Shown piece by piece: positions 33,556-42,347 of a stretch of 64,000 nucleotides of DNA; position 1 is the stretch's first letter; every line of letters begins with the position of its first letter. The notes under the pieces are model-generated. The model was not told where the DNA came from and did not search any database. It saw only the letters and a list, made by a program, of their open reading frames with translations. Where the stretch lies: positions 62,001 to 126,000 of the forward strand of contig CAWDDG010000004.1 of NCBI GenBank assembly GCA_963801065.1. Reading direction: 5' to 3'. This stretch comes from CAWDDG01 sp963801065. GTDB taxonomy: Bacteria > Actinomycetota > Actinomycetes > Jiangellales > Jiangellaceae. Made by a program: the position numbers and the translations under genes.

Positions 33556-34139
33556 GGCGTCACCCCCTCCGTCCCGGTGACGCCTCGCTCCTCGAGCGCC
33601 AACCGCAAGGCGCGCAGCGCGTAGTACGTCCGCGACTTCACCGTGCCCTCGGGCACGCCCATCACGGACGCGGCCTCGGCCACCGAACGACCGCGGTAGT
33701 ACGTCTCGACGAGAGCAGTGCGGTGCTCGTGGCTCAGCGTCACCAACGCGTCCATCACCATCTGGGCGACCAGCGCCTGGTCTACGCCGTCGTTCACGGG
33801 AACGGCCGCGAGAGCCGACTCGGCCACCTCGGGCGGCCGGGCCCGACGGGCCCGCTCCCCGTCGACGACGAGATGCCGCGCCACTGTCCACAGCCACGGT
33901 CGGGCCGACCCTCTCCCCGGGTCGAAAGAGTCGGGGTGGCGCCAGGCTCGCAACAGCGTCTCCTGCACGACATCCTCCGCTCGGTGCCGGTCGCCGCCGA
34001 CCAGGCGGAGGACATAGGACATCAGCGGGCCGGCGTGCTCGTCGTAGAGCGCCCGGACGAGGTCCTCGTCCGCGACGGGAGCCCTCACACCACGAGCACG
34101 GTGGCGGGAGGGTCCTGGTTCAGCCGGCCGGTGGCTCAT
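33552..34139 (-). CDS. ECF-family RNA polymerase sigma factor
   Basis: A 195-residue group 4 sigma factor. Region 2: LYDEHAGPLMSYVLRLVGGD and EDVVQETLLRAWRHPDSFD; region 4: LSHEHRTALVETYYRGRSVA and MGVPEGTVKSRTYYALRALR. These match sigma factors partnered with ZAS anti-sigma factors. The anti-sigma gene overlaps its stop. The upstream membrane protein's stop overlaps this start, so three genes are coupled. Confidence 0.93.
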   Translation of the reverse strand: MSHRPAEPGPSRHRARGVRAPVADEDLVRALYDEHAGPLMSYVLRLVGGDRHRAEDVVQETLLRAWRHPDSFDPGRGSARPWLWTVARHLVVDGERARRARPPEVAESALAAVPVNDGVDQALVAQMVMDALVTLSHEHRTALVETYYRGRSVAEAASVMGVPEGTVKSRTYYALRALRLALEERGVTGTEGVTP

Positions 34140-34879
34140 CCCACCAGAATGCGCCCGAGAACGTACGCAACGGGAGCGGTAGAAATGATCGGCAACGTGA
34201 CGAACAGTGGAACGAGCACCGCCTCGTCAGCCTCCTCGATCTCGGTCGCGAGCCGGTCGACAGCGGCCAGAGCCGTCACGGCCGTCAGCGCACCGAAGGC
34301 GGCGACCACCACGGCACCGACGGCCGGCACGGCCGAGGCTACGTCATCCACGAGCAGGACCAGGCCGGCCGCCAGGCCTCCCGCCACGAGCACGGCCAGT
34401 GTCCGGCGCATCGCCGCCGAGGCCGGGATCGCCTCGGCCACGGCGGCCACGCCGACGCCCAGCAGGCCGAGGCCCACGGCGTAGGCGCCACCGTCGGCTG
34501 CCCGGAGCGCGATCCAGGCGACCGGGAGAACCGACAGGGCGCAGGCGGCGACCGCAAGCGCCAAGGACTCGGTCAGGCGATCCCGGCTGTCCCTGCGCGC
34601 GAGCTGGACGACGACGGCCGCGACGAGTGCCGGTCCGAGCAGCGCCGCCACCGGCTCCAGGTCGGCCGTGTCACCGAATGCCGTCCAGACCGACCCCGCG
34701 ACCCCTACCGCGAGGGCCAACCAGGCGGCCGGCCGGGCCGCAGGCACGGCGGCCGGGCGGACCCCACCCAGTGCGAACACGAACTGGACGACCACGACCG
34801 CGGCGGCCAGCACCACGCGGCCGGCGACGGAGGCGACGCCGAGCACGGTGACGAGCCCCGTCGCGAGCAGCCATGGCAC
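34136..34879 (-). CDS. multi-pass membrane protein, unknown family
   Basis: A 247-residue hydrophobic protein with about seven to eight predicted helices and very few charged residues, except ARRDSRDRLTE in the middle and TEIEEADEA near the end. I recognise no family. The GTG at 34879 has GGGAGG eight bases upstream. Its stop overlaps the sigma-factor ATG (ATGA), so it is translated with the sigma/anti-sigma pair and might feed it a membrane signal; this is inference only. Confidence 0.75.
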   Translation of the reverse strand: MPWLLATGLVTVLGVASVAGRVVLAAAVVVVQFVFALGGVRPAAVPAARPAAWLALAVGVAGSVWTAFGDTADLEPVAALLGPALVAAVVVQLARRDSRDRLTESLALAVAACALSVLPVAWIALRAADGGAYAVGLGLLGVGVAAVAEAIPASAAMRRTLAVLVAGGLAAGLVLLVDDVASAVPAVGAVVVAAFGALTAVTALAAVDRLATEIEEADEAVLVPLFVTLPIISTAPVAYVLGRILVG

Positions 34880-34905
34880 GGAGGGATCCTCCCAGAGCCG
34901 GGTGC

Positions 34906-35157
34906 CTACCCCCCGGCGAAGGGAGGCAACAACTCCACAACAGAGCCGTCGACCAGTCTGATCTCCGCACGGTTGCGGAGGCCGGCCGGCGTGCCGTCCA
35001 CGACCACCGAGCACACGTCGAGGACGGCACCGAACCTGGGCGAGTCGGCGTGTGCCGCCCTGGCGGCGGCCAGTGCGTCCGCCACCGTCGCGGCGTCGAG
35101 GACGTCCTCGCTGCGGCCGGCCGCGGCGCGCAGCGATGCCCAGTACCGCAGCGTCAC
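34906..35157 (-). CDS. MoaD/ThiS-like sulfur-carrier protein
   Basis: An 83-residue ubiquitin-like protein: VTLRYWASLRAAAGRSED at the start and the C-terminal ELLPPFAGG di-glycine tail, on which thiocarboxylate forms. Could carry sulfur for molybdopterin or another pathway. GTG overlaps the stop of the upstream hydrolase (GTGA). Presence beside sulfur-transfer genes parallels the mycobacterial order (Rv0815-0818 region). Confidence 0.85.
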   Translation of the reverse strand: MTLRYWASLRAAAGRSEDVLDAATVADALAAARAAHADSPRFGAVLDVCSVVVDGTPAGLRNRAEIRLVDGSVVELLPPFAGG

Positions 35158-35948
35158 GCTTGGCACGCCGCCACCAGCCAGCTCCCGATCCGCCGCGCGA
35201 GCTGTTCGCCGACGGCCGCCTCGGCGTGCCCGAACCCGGGCACGAGCCACAACGTCCCTCGGCTACCTGCGGCGGCGCACACGCGCTCCGCGTGCTCGGC
35301 CGGGAAGTAGTCGTCGAGGTCCCCGTGGACGACGAGCAGCGGGGCCTCGAGCTCCGCCGCTGCCGCGACCGGATCGAGTGGGTATGGCTCGGTCCACGCC
35401 TCCGCGGTGATCCGGGTGCCGCGGGCCAGCCGGATCGCCGTCCGTCCCGGCCGCCCCAGCACCAGCCGGTGCAGCTGACGCATCCGCGGCGTGCCTCGGT
35501 AATACCACTGACCCGGGCCGCTCACGGCGGCGACCGCGTCGACGCCACCGTAGATCGCGGCATGCCGCAGCACCACGGCCGAGCCCAGAGAGAACCCCAG
35601 TGTCGCGACCCGGGCGTACCCGAGCGACCTGGCCCACCCGACGGCCGCCTCGACGTCCTGCACCTCCTGCCAGCCCATGGTGCAGACGCCGCCGGAGGCG
35701 CCGTGGCCCCGCAGGTCCAGCATTATCAGGCCGGCCGAGTCGCGGAGCCACGCCGCCACCCGCCGCAGCCGGGGATGGCGCGAGTGCAGCGTGAAGCCGT
35801 GCACCACGACGACGACAAGATCGCGCGCGCCGTCGGCCGGCAGGAGGTGCTCGGCGGAAACGACCACACCGTCCTCGGCCTGCAGACGTCGCCGGAACCC
35901 GCCTTCGGCGCTCCGGGTCGCGGCCAGGCGGGCCTCTGCACCGAACAT
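35154..35948 (-). CDS. alpha/beta hydrolase
   Basis: A 264-residue serine hydrolase. Oxyanion region VVVVHGFTLHSRH, nucleophile elbow GFSLGSA (Ser), acid HGDLDDYFP (Asp), and GFGHAEAA (His) make a full triad. LDLRGHGASGG is also typical. Substrate unknown. ATG at 35948 or a GTG two codons earlier. Overlaps the MoaD-like gene. Divergent from glnR. Confidence 0.88.
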   Translation of the reverse strand: MFGAEARLAATRSAEGGFRRRLQAEDGVVVSAEHLLPADGARDLVVVVVHGFTLHSRHPRLRRVAAWLRDSAGLIMLDLRGHGASGGVCTMGWQEVQDVEAAVGWARSLGYARVATLGFSLGSAVVLRHAAIYGGVDAVAAVSGPGQWYYRGTPRMRQLHRLVLGRPGRTAIRLARGTRITAEAWTEPYPLDPVAAAAELEAPLLVVHGDLDDYFPAEHAERVCAAAGSRGTLWLVPGFGHAEAAVGEQLARRIGSWLVAACQA

Positions 35949-36035
35949 GTGCACTATCCTGCCAAGGGGCGGGACCCGGGCAGCGTTGCCTCCGGGTCCT
36001 TCGTGCATTCAGGCCCCGCCGGAGAGGGGAGCGAC

Positions 36036-36755
36036 ATGGCGTCGACCATCCTGCTGCTCACCAACGCGCTGCGCCCGTCCGCCGAGGTACTCCCTGCCCT
36101 CGGCCTGCTGATGCACGACGTCCGGGTCGCCCCCGCTGAGACAGCGGCTCTGCTCGACGCTCCGCACTGCGACGCCGTCCTCGTCGACGCCCGGCGCGAC
36201 CTCGGCCACGCGCGCAGCCTGACCCGGTTGATCCGCACGACGGGGGTCGACGTTCCTCTGATGACCGTCGTGACCGAAGGCGGGCTCGCGGCCGTGACCG
36301 CTGACTGGGGCGTCGACGACGTCCTCCTCGACACGGCCGGTCCGGCCGAGGTCGAGGCCCGGCTCCGGCTCGCCCAAGGCAGGCTCGCGGCCGCGAGCGC
36401 CGCCGACGACATCCCCGACGAGATCCGTACCGGCGACCTGGTCGTCGACGAGGCCACCTACACGGCCCGCGTCTCCGGGCGGGCGCTCGACCTCACGTAC
36501 AAGGAGTTCGAGCTGCTGAAGTTCATCGCCCAGCACCCGGGCCGGGTCTTCACCCGGGCCCAGCTCCTACAGGAGGTGTGGGGCTACGACTATTTCGGCG
36601 GCACGCGCACGGTCGACGTCCACGTCCGCCGGCTGCGGGCCAAGCTGGGCGCCGAGCACGAGGCGCTGATCGGGACGGTGCGCAACGTCGGCTACCGCTT
36701 CGTGCCCCCGCCGCCGCCGCGGCGCAGCCCGGCTGCCGAGCGCGTGCCGCGGTGA
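36036..36755 (+). CDS. glnR: nitrogen regulator GlnR
   Basis: A 239-residue OmpR-type regulator of nitrogen metabolism. The N-terminal receiver is atypical: it begins STILLLTNALRPS, lacking the usual acidic pair, though an Asp is kept in DAVLVDARRDLG. This fits GlnR, which works without phosphorylation through a charge-stabilised dimer. GLAAVTADWGVDDVLLDTAG is almost identical to mycobacterial GlnR. The winged helix is DLTYKEFELLKFIAQHPGRV and WGYDYFGGTRTVDVHVRRLR. GGAGAGGGGA precedes the ATG. Next gene is mshD, as in M. tuberculosis. Confidence 0.95.
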   Translation: MASTILLLTNALRPSAEVLPALGLLMHDVRVAPAETAALLDAPHCDAVLVDARRDLGHARSLTRLIRTTGVDVPLMTVVTEGGLAAVTADWGVDDVLLDTAGPAEVEARLRLAQGRLAAASAADDIPDEIRTGDLVVDEATYTARVSGRALDLTYKEFELLKFIAQHPGRVFTRAQLLQEVWGYDYFGGTRTVDVHVRRLRAKLGAEHEALIGTVRNVGYRFVPPPPPRRSPAAERVPR

Positions 36756-36798
36756 GCTGACCGTCGGGCTGCGAAGTCCGGTCGGCCAGAATGGGCTC

Positions 36799-37686
36799 GT
36801 GGCAGAACGGGCGACAGTCGAGGTGGCGCAACCGCTGGCCGGCGAGACGCTCGCCGACGTCGAGGCGCTGATCACTGCCGCGACCGAGGTCGACGGAGTC
36901 GCGCCGGTCTCCGAGCAGGGGATGCTCCACCTGCACGACGCCGGAGAGGGTCCGATTCGGCACCTGGTCTCTCGGCTGGACGGCGTGCTCGCCGGATATG
37001 CCCAGCTCGACCTGGGGGTCACGAGCTCCGAGCTCGTCGTAGCCCCCGGACTGCGCGGCCGCGGCGTCGGCAAGGGGCTCGTCGCGGCGCTGGCGTCTGC
37101 GGCCGGGCCCGGCCTGAGGATCTGGGCACACGGCGACCTCCCGGCCGCAGCTGCCCTGGCCGCATCGACCGGCCTCGTCCGCGTGCGGTCACTGTGGCAG
37201 ATGTCCCGTTCTCTCGACGCCGAGCTTCCCGAGCCGAAGATCCCGCACGGCCTAGTGGTCGACGCGTTCAGGCCCGGCGCCGACGACGCCGCGTGGGTCG
37301 ACCTCAACGCACGCGCGTTCGCGACCCACCCCGAGCAGGGCCGCCTCACGCTGGCCGACCTCCGCGAGCGGATGGCGCAGCCGTGGTTCGACCCGGCCGG
37401 GTTCTTCGTGGCCCGCCGGGGTACGCGGATGGTCGGCTTCCACTGGACCAAGGTGCACGACGACACCACCGGCGAGGTCTACGTCGTGGGCGTCGATCCG
37501 GACGAACAGGGCAGTGGCCTGGGCCGCGCACTCACCCTGCTCGGCCTGCACCACCTGCGCGGCCGCGGCTTGGCCGCGGCGATCCTCTACGTCGACGAGG
37601 ACAACACCGGCGCCGTTCGGCTGTATTCGACGCTCGGCTTCACCCGAAGAGCCGTCGATGTGATGTACGCAAGATCGTTCTCGTAA
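36799..37686 (+). CDS. mshD: mycothiol synthase (acetyl-CoA:Cys-GlcN-Ins acetyltransferase)
   Basis: A 295-residue protein with two GNAT domains (about 20-130 and 150-295) that performs the last step of mycothiol synthesis. Acetyl-CoA loops: VVAPGLRGRGVGKGLVAAL and VVGVDPDEQGSGLGRALTLL. YVDEDNTGAVRLYSTLGF is the typical C-terminal signature. GTG start. Directly after glnR. With mshA at 17 kb this shows a mycothiol-producing organism. Confidence 0.95.
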   Translation: MAERATVEVAQPLAGETLADVEALITAATEVDGVAPVSEQGMLHLHDAGEGPIRHLVSRLDGVLAGYAQLDLGVTSSELVVAPGLRGRGVGKGLVAALASAAGPGLRIWAHGDLPAAAALAASTGLVRVRSLWQMSRSLDAELPEPKIPHGLVVDAFRPGADDAAWVDLNARAFATHPEQGRLTLADLRERMAQPWFDPAGFFVARRGTRMVGFHWTKVHDDTTGEVYVVGVDPDEQGSGLGRALTLLGLHHLRGRGLAAAILYVDEDNTGAVRLYSTLGFTRRAVDVMYARSFS

Positions 37687-37723
37687 GAATCAAGGCAGAA
37701 GTTCTGCTTGGCCCAGGCAAAGG

Positions 37724-38650
37724 TTGACAAAGGGTCCGCCCGATCCGAGATTCGCCTTGTTTCGTACGGACGATCTTGACAGAGTCCATCTCGTGGACGC
37801 CGTCGTGGCCGTACGCGAGCTCGGCGGTGCGGCGCGGCGGAACCGCATCGTCGCGCTGGTGGGGAGGCGCGAGTTCGACCGTGCTGTACGGCAGCGGCAA
37901 ATCATCCGCGAGCGCACCGGCGTGTACACGTCCGGCACGAGCTACGAAAGGGTTCTGGCCGCGCAAGTGAGGGGTGTGCCGTCGCATCTCACGGCGGCGT
38001 GGCGCTGGAACCTAGGCCTTGCGCGTTTCCCGGAGATCGTCGACATCACGGTGCCCCGGCGCAGTACACACCGGGTCGTGCCACCCGGCGTCAGGCTGCA
38101 CTACTCCGACCTTCGTGGTGACGAGGTGGTCGAGGGCGTGACCAGCCCCGTGCGCACGATCGTGGATTGCCTGCGCGCCGCGCCGGCCCCGCTGGCGCTC
38201 GCCGTCGTCGAGGACGCGCTGCGCACCGACAGGGTGGGAGCCGACGCGCTACGCGGCCAGATCGCGGCTCGGCGCGGTGCCAGGTCGGGCCGGGCGCGCC
38301 GGATCCTCGGCTGGGTTGACTCCCGCGCCGCCTCACCACTGGAGTCGGCGCTTCGCGGCATCCTCCTCGACGCCGACATCACGTGCTTCCAGCCCCAATT
38401 CGAGGTCCGCGTGGGCCCGGCCCGCATCGCGACCGTCGACCTCGGCGACCCGAAATCCGGGGTTCTGCTCGAGGCCGACAGCTTCCTCTGGCACGGCCAA
38501 CGCGAGCAGCTCGCGCGCGACGCGGTCAGGTACGACGAGTTGGTGGCCAGTGGGTACCGGGTCCTGCGCTTCGCGACCGAGCACGTCGCCGAGCGGGGCC
38601 AGTGGGTTCTCGAGACGATCCTCCGGACACTCGAACTCTCACGACGTTGA
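37724..38650 (+). CDS. DUF559-type protein, AbiEi-like N-terminus
   Basis: A 308-residue protein. The N-terminal part (about 20-90) is a winged-helix-like VVAVRELGGAARRNRIVALV then RERTGVYTSG, as in type IV toxin-antitoxin AbiEi-like proteins. The C-terminal part (about 200-300) is DUF559/Vsr-like nuclease-fold: SPLESALRGILLDADI, PQFEVR, VDLGDPKSGVLLEADSFLWH, RDAVRYDELVASGYRVLRF. The start is uncertain: TTG at 37724 or GTG at 37793. Such genes are common and scattered in actinomycetes; the true role is unknown. Confidence 0.7.
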   Translation: MTKGPPDPRFALFRTDDLDRVHLVDAVVAVRELGGAARRNRIVALVGRREFDRAVRQRQIIRERTGVYTSGTSYERVLAAQVRGVPSHLTAAWRWNLGLARFPEIVDITVPRRSTHRVVPPGVRLHYSDLRGDEVVEGVTSPVRTIVDCLRAAPAPLALAVVEDALRTDRVGADALRGQIAARRGARSGRARRILGWVDSRAASPLESALRGILLDADITCFQPQFEVRVGPARIATVDLGDPKSGVLLEADSFLWHGQREQLARDAVRYDELVASGYRVLRFATEHVAERGQWVLETILRTLELSRR

Positions 38651-38712
38651 CACCATGATCGGCAGAAATAGGGCCGAATCCATCTACCCGGTGTTCACCC
38701 CAGCGTGTCAGC

Positions 38713-40809
38713 ATGCTTGTTATGGCTGCCGAGGCGATCGCGACCGAGGAGCGATACCTCGATCGCGAGCTGTCCTGGCTGGCCTTCAACACCAGGGTGC
38801 TGGAGCTGGCCGAGGACCCTGACGTCCCGCTGCTGGAACGGACCCGGTTCCTCGCGATCTTCTCCAGCAACCTCGACGAGTTCTTCATGGTCAGGGTGGC
38901 CGGCCTCAAACGACGCATCGCCGCGGGCGTCGCGTTACCGGCCGCGAGCGGGCTCCTCCCCCGCGAGGTGCACGAGGGCACGCTGGCCCGCACCCGCGAG
39001 CTCATGACCCGCCAGGCGCACTGTTTCCATGACGACGTGCTGCCCGCCCTGGTCAAGGAGGGCATCGAGATCTCCCGCTGGGACGACCTCGACGACGCCG
39101 ACCATGCGCGGCTGCGTGCGCTGTTCGGCGAGCGGATCTTCCCGGTGCTGACTCCGCTGGCGGTCGACCCCGCACACCCGTTCCCGTACATCTCCGGGCT
39201 CTCCCTCAACCTCGCGGTCGTCGTTCGCAACCCGCGCACCGGAACCGAGCACTTCGCCCGGGTCAAGGTGCCGCCGAACTTCGCGCGGTTCCTGCCGGTG
39301 GCCGAGGAGCGCTTCGTCCCCCTCGAGGACGTCATCGCGGCGCATCTCTCCCAGCTCTTCCCCGGCATGGAGGTGCTCCAGCACCACACCTTCCGGGTGA
39401 CCCGCAACGAGGACGTCGAGGTCGAGGAGGACGACGCCGAGAACCTGCTCACAGCCATGGAGCGGGAGCTCATGCGCAGACGGTTCGGCCCGGCCGTCCG
39501 CCTCGAGGTCGAGGAGACGGTCGACCCGCATGTTCTCGACCTGCTCCAGCGCGAGCTCGGCGTGAGCGCCAACGAGGTGCTCTCGCTGCTCGGTCCGCTC
39601 GACCTCACCGGGCTCGACGCGATCGCCAACCTGGACCGCGGGGAGCACAAGTACCGGTCGTTCCTGCCGGCCACGCACCGCGACCTCCCAGACCTCGAGT
39701 CCGCGGCGCCGGCCGACATGCTCGCGGCCATCCGCCGCGGTGACATCCTGGTGCACCACCCGTACGACTCGTTCTCGACCAGCGTCCAGCGGTTCATCGA
39801 GCAGGCCGCGGCGGACCCGCGGGTGCTGGGGATCAAGCAGACGCTCTACCGCACCAGCGGCGACTCCCCGATCGTCGACGCCCTGATCGACGCCGCGGAG
39901 GCCGGAAAGCAGGTGCTCGCGCTGGTCGAGATCAAGGCGAGGTTCGACGAGCAGGCCAACATCACCTGGGCCCGCAAGCTCGAGCAAGCCGGGGTGCATG
40001 TCGTCTACGGCATGGTGGGCCTGAAGACGCACTGCAAGCTCTGTCTGGTCGTCCGCGACGAGGAGGCGTACGGGGCCGGCATCCGCCGCTACAGCCACAT
40101 CGGCACCGGGAACTACCATCCGAGGACCGCGCGCATCTACGAGGACCTGGGGCTGCTCACGGCCGACCCTGATGTCGCCGAGGACGTCAACCACCTGTTC
40201 AACACGCTGTCCGGGTACTCGATCGACTCCGACTACGGGCGGCTCCTGGTGGCGCCGCAAGCCCTGCGGTCCGGCATCGTCGATCGGATCCAGCGTGAGA
40301 TCGAGCACCACCGCGCCGGCCGGCCGGCGCGCGTGCGCTTCAAGGCGAACAGCCTGGTCGACGAGGCGGTGATCGACGCGCTGTACGAGGCGTCGCAGGC
40401 GGGCGTGTCTGTCGACATCTGGATCCGCGGCATCTGCTGCATCCGGGCCGGCGTGCCCGGGCTCTCGGACAACATCCGCGCCCGAAGCATCCTCGGCCGC
40501 TTCCTCGAGCATTCCCGGATCCTCGCGTTCGAGAATGCGGGCGACCCCGAGTACTGGATCGGGTCGGCCGACCTCATGCACCGTAGCTTCGACCGCAGGG
40601 TGGAGGCGATGGTGCTGCTCGGGAGGCCCGCGCACAAGGCCGAGTTGGCTGCGCTCTTCGACCTCGCCTTCGACGACGGCGTGGCCTCGTGGCACCTGAT
40701 GCCCGACAGCGAGTGGGTCCGGGTGCACAAGTCGCCGGACGGCGAGCCACTCGCCGACCTCCAGCAGACCCTCATCGAGCGGACGCGACGCCGGAGGGCC
40801 ACGGCGTGA
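38713..40809 (+). CDS. ppk: polyphosphate kinase 1
   Basis: A 698-residue enzyme that makes polyphosphate from ATP reversibly. Hallmarks: YLDRELSWLAFNTRVLELA and FLAIFSSNLDEFFMVRVAGL at the N-terminus, LVHHPYDSF-like VHHPYDSFSTSVQRFI, RYSHIGTGNYHPRTARIYED near residue 460 with the phosphohistidine, and DIWIRGICCIRAGVPGLSDN. ATG at 38713 or Met at 38722. Overlaps the CYTH-CHAD gene (GTGA); both precede mutT1 and the pst operon, an actinobacterial phosphate cluster. Confidence 0.95.
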   Translation: MLVMAAEAIATEERYLDRELSWLAFNTRVLELAEDPDVPLLERTRFLAIFSSNLDEFFMVRVAGLKRRIAAGVALPAASGLLPREVHEGTLARTRELMTRQAHCFHDDVLPALVKEGIEISRWDDLDDADHARLRALFGERIFPVLTPLAVDPAHPFPYISGLSLNLAVVVRNPRTGTEHFARVKVPPNFARFLPVAEERFVPLEDVIAAHLSQLFPGMEVLQHHTFRVTRNEDVEVEEDDAENLLTAMERELMRRRFGPAVRLEVEETVDPHVLDLLQRELGVSANEVLSLLGPLDLTGLDAIANLDRGEHKYRSFLPATHRDLPDLESAAPADMLAAIRRGDILVHHPYDSFSTSVQRFIEQAAADPRVLGIKQTLYRTSGDSPIVDALIDAAEAGKQVLALVEIKARFDEQANITWARKLEQAGVHVVYGMVGLKTHCKLCLVVRDEEAYGAGIRRYSHIGTGNYHPRTARIYEDLGLLTADPDVAEDVNHLFNTLSGYSIDSDYGRLLVAPQALRSGIVDRIQREIEHHRAGRPARVRFKANSLVDEAVIDALYEASQAGVSVDIWIRGICCIRAGVPGLSDNIRARSILGRFLEHSRILAFENAGDPEYWIGSADLMHRSFDRRVEAMVLLGRPAHKAELAALFDLAFDDGVASWHLMPDSEWVRVHKSPDGEPLADLQQTLIERTRRRRATA

Positions 40810-42347
40810 GCCCGGGCAAACCGGTGCCGGCCGTCCGCGAGGTCGAGCACAAGTTCCGGGTCCACGGCCTTTTCCGGATCCCCGATCTCTCGGCTGCCGA
40901 CACCATCTCCACGGTCGAGGATCACGGCACGCTCGAGCTGGAGGCGGCCTACTACGACACCTCGGATCTCCGACTCGCGCGCGAAGGCATGACACTGCGG
41001 CGCCGCACCGGGGGTGAGGACGACGGCTGGCACCTCAAGGTGCCGGTGTCGGGGACCGTCGGCGCACGGGACGAGTTGCGGCTTCCGCTGACCGCCAGCG
41101 TCTCGGGCGAGCCGCCTGCCGACCTCCTGCACACGGTCCGTGCCGTCGTCCGGCACAGCCCGATCGGGCTGGTCGCGACCCTGCGGACGACACGGACCAC
41201 GCTCGTGTTGTCGGTCGACTCCGGCCATCCTGCGGCCGAGCTCGTCGACGACACGGTCAGTGTCGTAGACGGCTCCGGGCACGTGGCCGCGCGCTTCCGC
41301 GAGCTCGAGCTCGAGGAGCGCGACGGAACGCCGCCCGAGATGGTCGAGCAGATCGCAGCCGCACTCGTCGCCTCCGGCGCGGTCAGCGGCGAGTTCGTCT
41401 CCAAGGCCGTGCGCGCTCTGGGGCCGCGGGCGACCGCGCCACCGGAGGTACCCGAGCCCGACACTGTGAAGCCGAAGGATCCCGCCCGGGCCGCGGTCCA
41501 GGCGTACATCGCCACGCACACGCGAGCCCTGCGTTGGGCCGACCTCGCCGTGCGGCAGGACGCTGACGATGCCGTCCATCAGATGCGTGTAGCCGCCCGT
41601 CGACTGCGCAGCGGCTTGCGCGTGTTCCGACCGCTGCTCGAGGCCGACTGGGCGAACGCCTTGCGCGACGAGCTGGCCTGGGTGGCGTCGGGGCTGGGCG
41701 GGCTGCGCGAGAGCGAGGTGCTGCTCGGGCGGCTGGAGGGCCACCTGCCGGACGAAGCCGAGGCGGCCAGGTCGCTGCTCCGTAAGGAGTTGTCCGACCG
41801 GATGGCGGCAGCCCGGTCGCACGCCCTGGACATGCTCGACTCCGACCGCTACCTCGACCTGCATGATGTCCTGGTGGCGGCGAGCGCCGATCCGGCCACG
41901 ACCGCGGCTGCAGAGGAACCGGCCCGCGATGTGTTGCGTCCGCTGGTCGCCGGGGCGTGGAAGCGGCTCGCCAAGCGGGCGAAGACCCTGATCGCCGACG
42001 AGGCGATACCCGAAGGCGCGCCGGACGACGAGTGGCACAAGACACGGATCGCTGCGAAACGGGCTCGTTACGCCGCCGAGGCGGTCGCCCCCGTGCTCGG
42101 CTCCGACGCCGCGGCGTTCGCGAAGCAGCTCTCCCGTGTCACGGAGGTCCTGGGCGACCACCAGGACGCCGCACAGGCTGCCGACCTCGCCGAGGAGCTC
42201 GCCCAGGACGGCGAGCCCGCGGCGGCCTTCTCGTTCGGCGTTCTTTATTCGACCGAGCGGGCCTTCGTCGCCGCTACGCGCCTCGAGTTCGTGGCGCTGT
42301 GGCCCACCGTGAGTAGGCGCAAGTGGCGACGGTGGCTCGACGCGTGA
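40806..42347 (+). CDS. CYTH-CHAD domain protein
   Basis: A 513-residue protein. CYTH domain (about 10-205): VREVEHKFRVHG (ExEx-type), YYDTSDLRLAREGMTLRRR, ELELEE. CHAD domain (about 225-505): HQMRVAARRLRSGLRVFRPL, KTRIAAKRARYAAEAV with conserved basic helices. CHAD proteins bind polyphosphate; CYTH folds often bind triphosphates. Linkage with ppk makes a polyphosphate role likely. GTG at 40806 overlaps the ppk stop. Confidence 0.92.
   Translation: MSPGKPVPAVREVEHKFRVHGLFRIPDLSAADTISTVEDHGTLELEAAYYDTSDLRLAREGMTLRRRTGGEDDGWHLKVPVSGTVGARDELRLPLTASVSGEPPADLLHTVRAVVRHSPIGLVATLRTTRTTLVLSVDSGHPAAELVDDTVSVVDGSGHVAARFRELELEERDGTPPEMVEQIAAALVASGAVSGEFVSKAVRALGPRATAPPEVPEPDTVKPKDPARAAVQAYIATHTRALRWADLAVRQDADDAVHQMRVAARRLRSGLRVFRPLLEADWANALRDELAWVASGLGGLRESEVLLGRLEGHLPDEAEAARSLLRKELSDRMAAARSHALDMLDSDRYLDLHDVLVAASADPATTAAAEEPARDVLRPLVAGAWKRLAKRAKTLIADEAIPEGAPDDEWHKTRIAAKRARYAAEAVAPVLGSDAAAFAKQLSRVTEVLGDHQDAAQAADLAEELAQDGEPAAAFSFGVLYSTERAFVAATRLEFVALWPTVSRRKWRRWLDA

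Noticed and set aside
38935..40995. 686-residue open frame antisense to ppk
   Set aside because: It mirrors a well-conserved ppk gene, has no family motif and reflects GC-rich codon bias on the opposite strand.
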